Origin: Flavobacterium fontis | GTDB lineage: Bacteria; Bacteroidota; Bacteroidia; Flavobacteriales; Flavobacteriaceae | Direction of reading: 5' to 3' | Length of the DNA: 64,000 nt | Assembly: GCF_900129405.1 (NCBI RefSeq) | Contig: NZ_FQVQ01000001.1 | Span: 372,001 to 436,000, forward strand | Shown here: positions 62,760 to 64,000 of the stretch, piece by piece | Position numbering within the stretch: position 1 is the stretch's first letter | Layout of the letters: each line of letters opens with the position of its first letter | Notes under the pieces: generated by a model | Databases searched by the model: none | Seen by the model: the letters and a program-made list of their open reading frames with translations, nothing else | What the model was told of the DNA's origin: nothing | Position numbers and translations under genes: made by a program

Positions 62760-63431
62760 GTGGGCAGTAAAAATAAATTAAAACGATTCAGCGAAAACGC
62801 CAATTTTACCAATGTGATCCAACCCACCCGGGAGGAGGTTGTGGAAGGACGATTTCCCCAGCGCGGGATGTGGCGATCCTTTTTTAATAACGACAATCCT
62901 GTTGTGGTCGAATTGGGTTGTGGTAAAGGCGAATATACCGTAGGCTTGGCCCAACGCAATCCCAATAGGAATTATATCGGAATCGATATCAAAGGCGCTC
63001 GTTTTTGGCGCGGTGCGAAGACAGCTGCCGAACAAGGGTTGACTAACGTAGCTTTTGTACGCACCCAAATCGAATTGGTAGATTTTATTTTTGCCGAAAA
63101 TGAGGTCGATGAAATTTGGATTACCTTCCCCGACCCGCAAATCAAATACAAGCGTACCAAACACCGCATGACCAATGCCGATTTTTTAAACCGGTACCAA
63201 AAAATCCTGAAGCCCGATGGATTGATGCATTTAAAAACCGATAGTGAATTTATGCACGGGTATACTTTGGGTCTTCTACACGGACTGGGTCATGAAGTAG
63301 TATATGCCAACCATAACATTTACCACAACTTAGGCGCTCCCGAAGAAGTTACTGAAATAAAAACATTTTACGAGCAACAATATTTGGAAATCAACAAAGC
63401 GATTACGTATATTCGTTTCAAAATCAAGTAG
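62760..63431 (+). CDS. trmB: tRNA (guanine-N7-)-methyltransferase
   Basis: A 223-residue SAM-dependent enzyme that makes m7G46 in tRNA variable loops. ELGCGKGEYTVGLA is the cofactor loop, IGIDIKGARFWRGA follows, ITFPDPQIKYKRTKHRM carries the catalytic-region Asp and basic residues, and the C-terminal TFYEQQYLE is typical. Start: the frame is open to 62520 but a GTG at 62760 gives the family N terminus GSKNKLKRF and sits 20 bases after the -7 box. A GTG start is unusual in this window. 21 bases before the exporter gene. Confidence 0.95.
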   Translation: MGSKNKLKRFSENANFTNVIQPTREEVVEGRFPQRGMWRSFFNNDNPVVVELGCGKGEYTVGLAQRNPNRNYIGIDIKGARFWRGAKTAAEQGLTNVAFVRTQIELVDFIFAENEVDEIWITFPDPQIKYKRTKHRMTNADFLNRYQKILKPDGLMHLKTDSEFMHGYTLGLLHGLGHEVVYANHNIYHNLGAPEEVTEIKTFYEQQYLEINKAITYIRFKIK

Positions 63432-63452
63432 TTTTCCGTTAACCACGGTTTT

Positions 63453-64000
63453 ATGACAGTATTCATCCCTTTTTTCACGGGATTGATTGCGGCTATCGTA
63501 GGGGTACTTCCCCCAGGGCTCATCAATATGACCGTTGCCAAAGTTCGTTTAACCGATGGAATCAAGCGTGCGTTGATTTTTGTTTCAGGCGCTTTGTTGG
63601 TTATAGCGGTTCAAACCTATGTTTCGGTTGTTTTTGCGCGCTACATCAGTCAGCACGACGAAGTGGTAGCCACCTTGCGTACGATTGGATTGGTCGTTTT
63701 TGGCGTACTTACCTTATATTTTTTCTTTTGGGCCAAAAAACCCACCTTGGAGGGCAGTGACCGCATTCAGTTGAAAAGCAAACGCAGTCGTTTTTTTATG
63801 GGAATGCTTATCTCCGCCTTAAATCTTTTGCCGATTCCCTACTATGTAGTCATCAGTGTTACCCTTGCTTCCTATGGTTATTTTGATTTTTCACTAGCAC
63901 AAGAACTCAGCTTGGTCGCCGGTGTAACTTCAGGCTCTTTTTTGGTGTTTTATCTTTACATCGTGTTTATTAGCCATTTAAAGTCCAAAACCGATTGGGT
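63453..64000 (+). CDS. LysE-family amino-acid exporter, 3' end cut by window edge
   Basis: The first 182 codons of a polytopic inner-membrane protein. It begins MTVFIPFFTGLIAAIVGVLP followed by PGLINMTVAK, the LysE/RhtB-type opening, with further helices around residues 42-65, 70-95, 118-140 and 148-170. Such proteins export amino acids or related metabolites. It is 21 bases downstream of trmB and probably co-transcribed. The C terminus is outside the window. Confidence 0.85.
   Translation, partial: MTVFIPFFTGLIAAIVGVLPPGLINMTVAKVRLTDGIKRALIFVSGALLVIAVQTYVSVVFARYISQHDEVVATLRTIGLVVFGVLTLYFFFWAKKPTLEGSDRIQLKSKRSRFFMGMLISALNLLPIPYYVVISVTLASYGYFDFSLAQELSLVAGVTSGSFLVFYLYIVFISHLKSKTDW

Overview
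The window looks like chromosomal DNA of a member of the Flavobacteriaceae (Bacteroidota), probably Flavobacterium or a close relative. The signs are: TonB-dependent receptors with an N-terminal carboxypeptidase-regulatory-like domain; proteins ending in type IX secretion (T9SS) sorting domains; families typical of the phylum (DUF3098, DUF4271, DUF4296, DUF5686); A-rich leaders without Shine-Dalgarno sites; and the Bacteroidota promoter -7 box TAnnTTTG before many genes. I see no rRNA, tRNA, CRISPR array, prophage or insertion sequence. Coding density is high; the only gap near 300 bases (25313-25626) holds a 27-codon membrane-peptide ORF and the tyrS promoter.

Layout. 1-27 kb is mostly housekeeping: a cut-off CPA2 antiporter, a DUF5686 outer-membrane protein, pyrH-frr, a patatin-like lipase, a thioredoxin-like protein, an ftsX-DUF3098-uppP-truB operon, leuS (with an unusual AT-rich in-frame insert), a Zn metallopeptidase, a saccharopine dehydrogenase-like gene next to an Lrp/AsnC regulator, pckA, hemD-DUF4271, a dolichol-phosphate-mannose-synthase-like gene with dihydroorotase and a DUF4296 lipoprotein, and tyrS. 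27-37 kb is cell surface: a nucleotide-sugar dehydrogenase, an OmpA-like protein, and TonB receptor 1 followed by a 1301-residue T9SS-exported beta-helix protein. 37-51.5 kb is a Wzx/Wzy-type polysaccharide locus: ten + strand genes (five glycosyltransferases, flippase, methyltransferase-like protein, two acyltransferases, probable polymerase) facing a - strand wza-wzc pair. 51.6-55.5 kb holds a LuxE-like acyl-protein synthetase, two T9SS-tagged proteins and a lipoprotein. 55.5-61.7 kb holds TonB receptor 2 and a beta-helix lipoprotein, divergent from a PhoB/PhoR-like two-component system. The window ends with a MurG-like glycosyltransferase, trmB and a cut-off LysE-type exporter.

Main system of interest. 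The two TonB receptor / beta-helix pairs (29.97-36.95 kb and 55.50-59.71 kb) are paralogous modules. The second is divergent from the PhoB/PhoR-like pair, and the shared intergenic region carries four TTAAnn hexamers in two 11-bp-phased pairs, the spacing of PhoB/PhoP binding sites. A similar 11-bp pair lies before receptor 1. I infer a phosphate-responsive surface uptake regulon. In the two partner proteins a short YRGAF...W.D.W..F.P segment sits at opposite ends of the beta-helix, as in a circular permutation. All functional statements are inferred from sequence alone; no database search was run.
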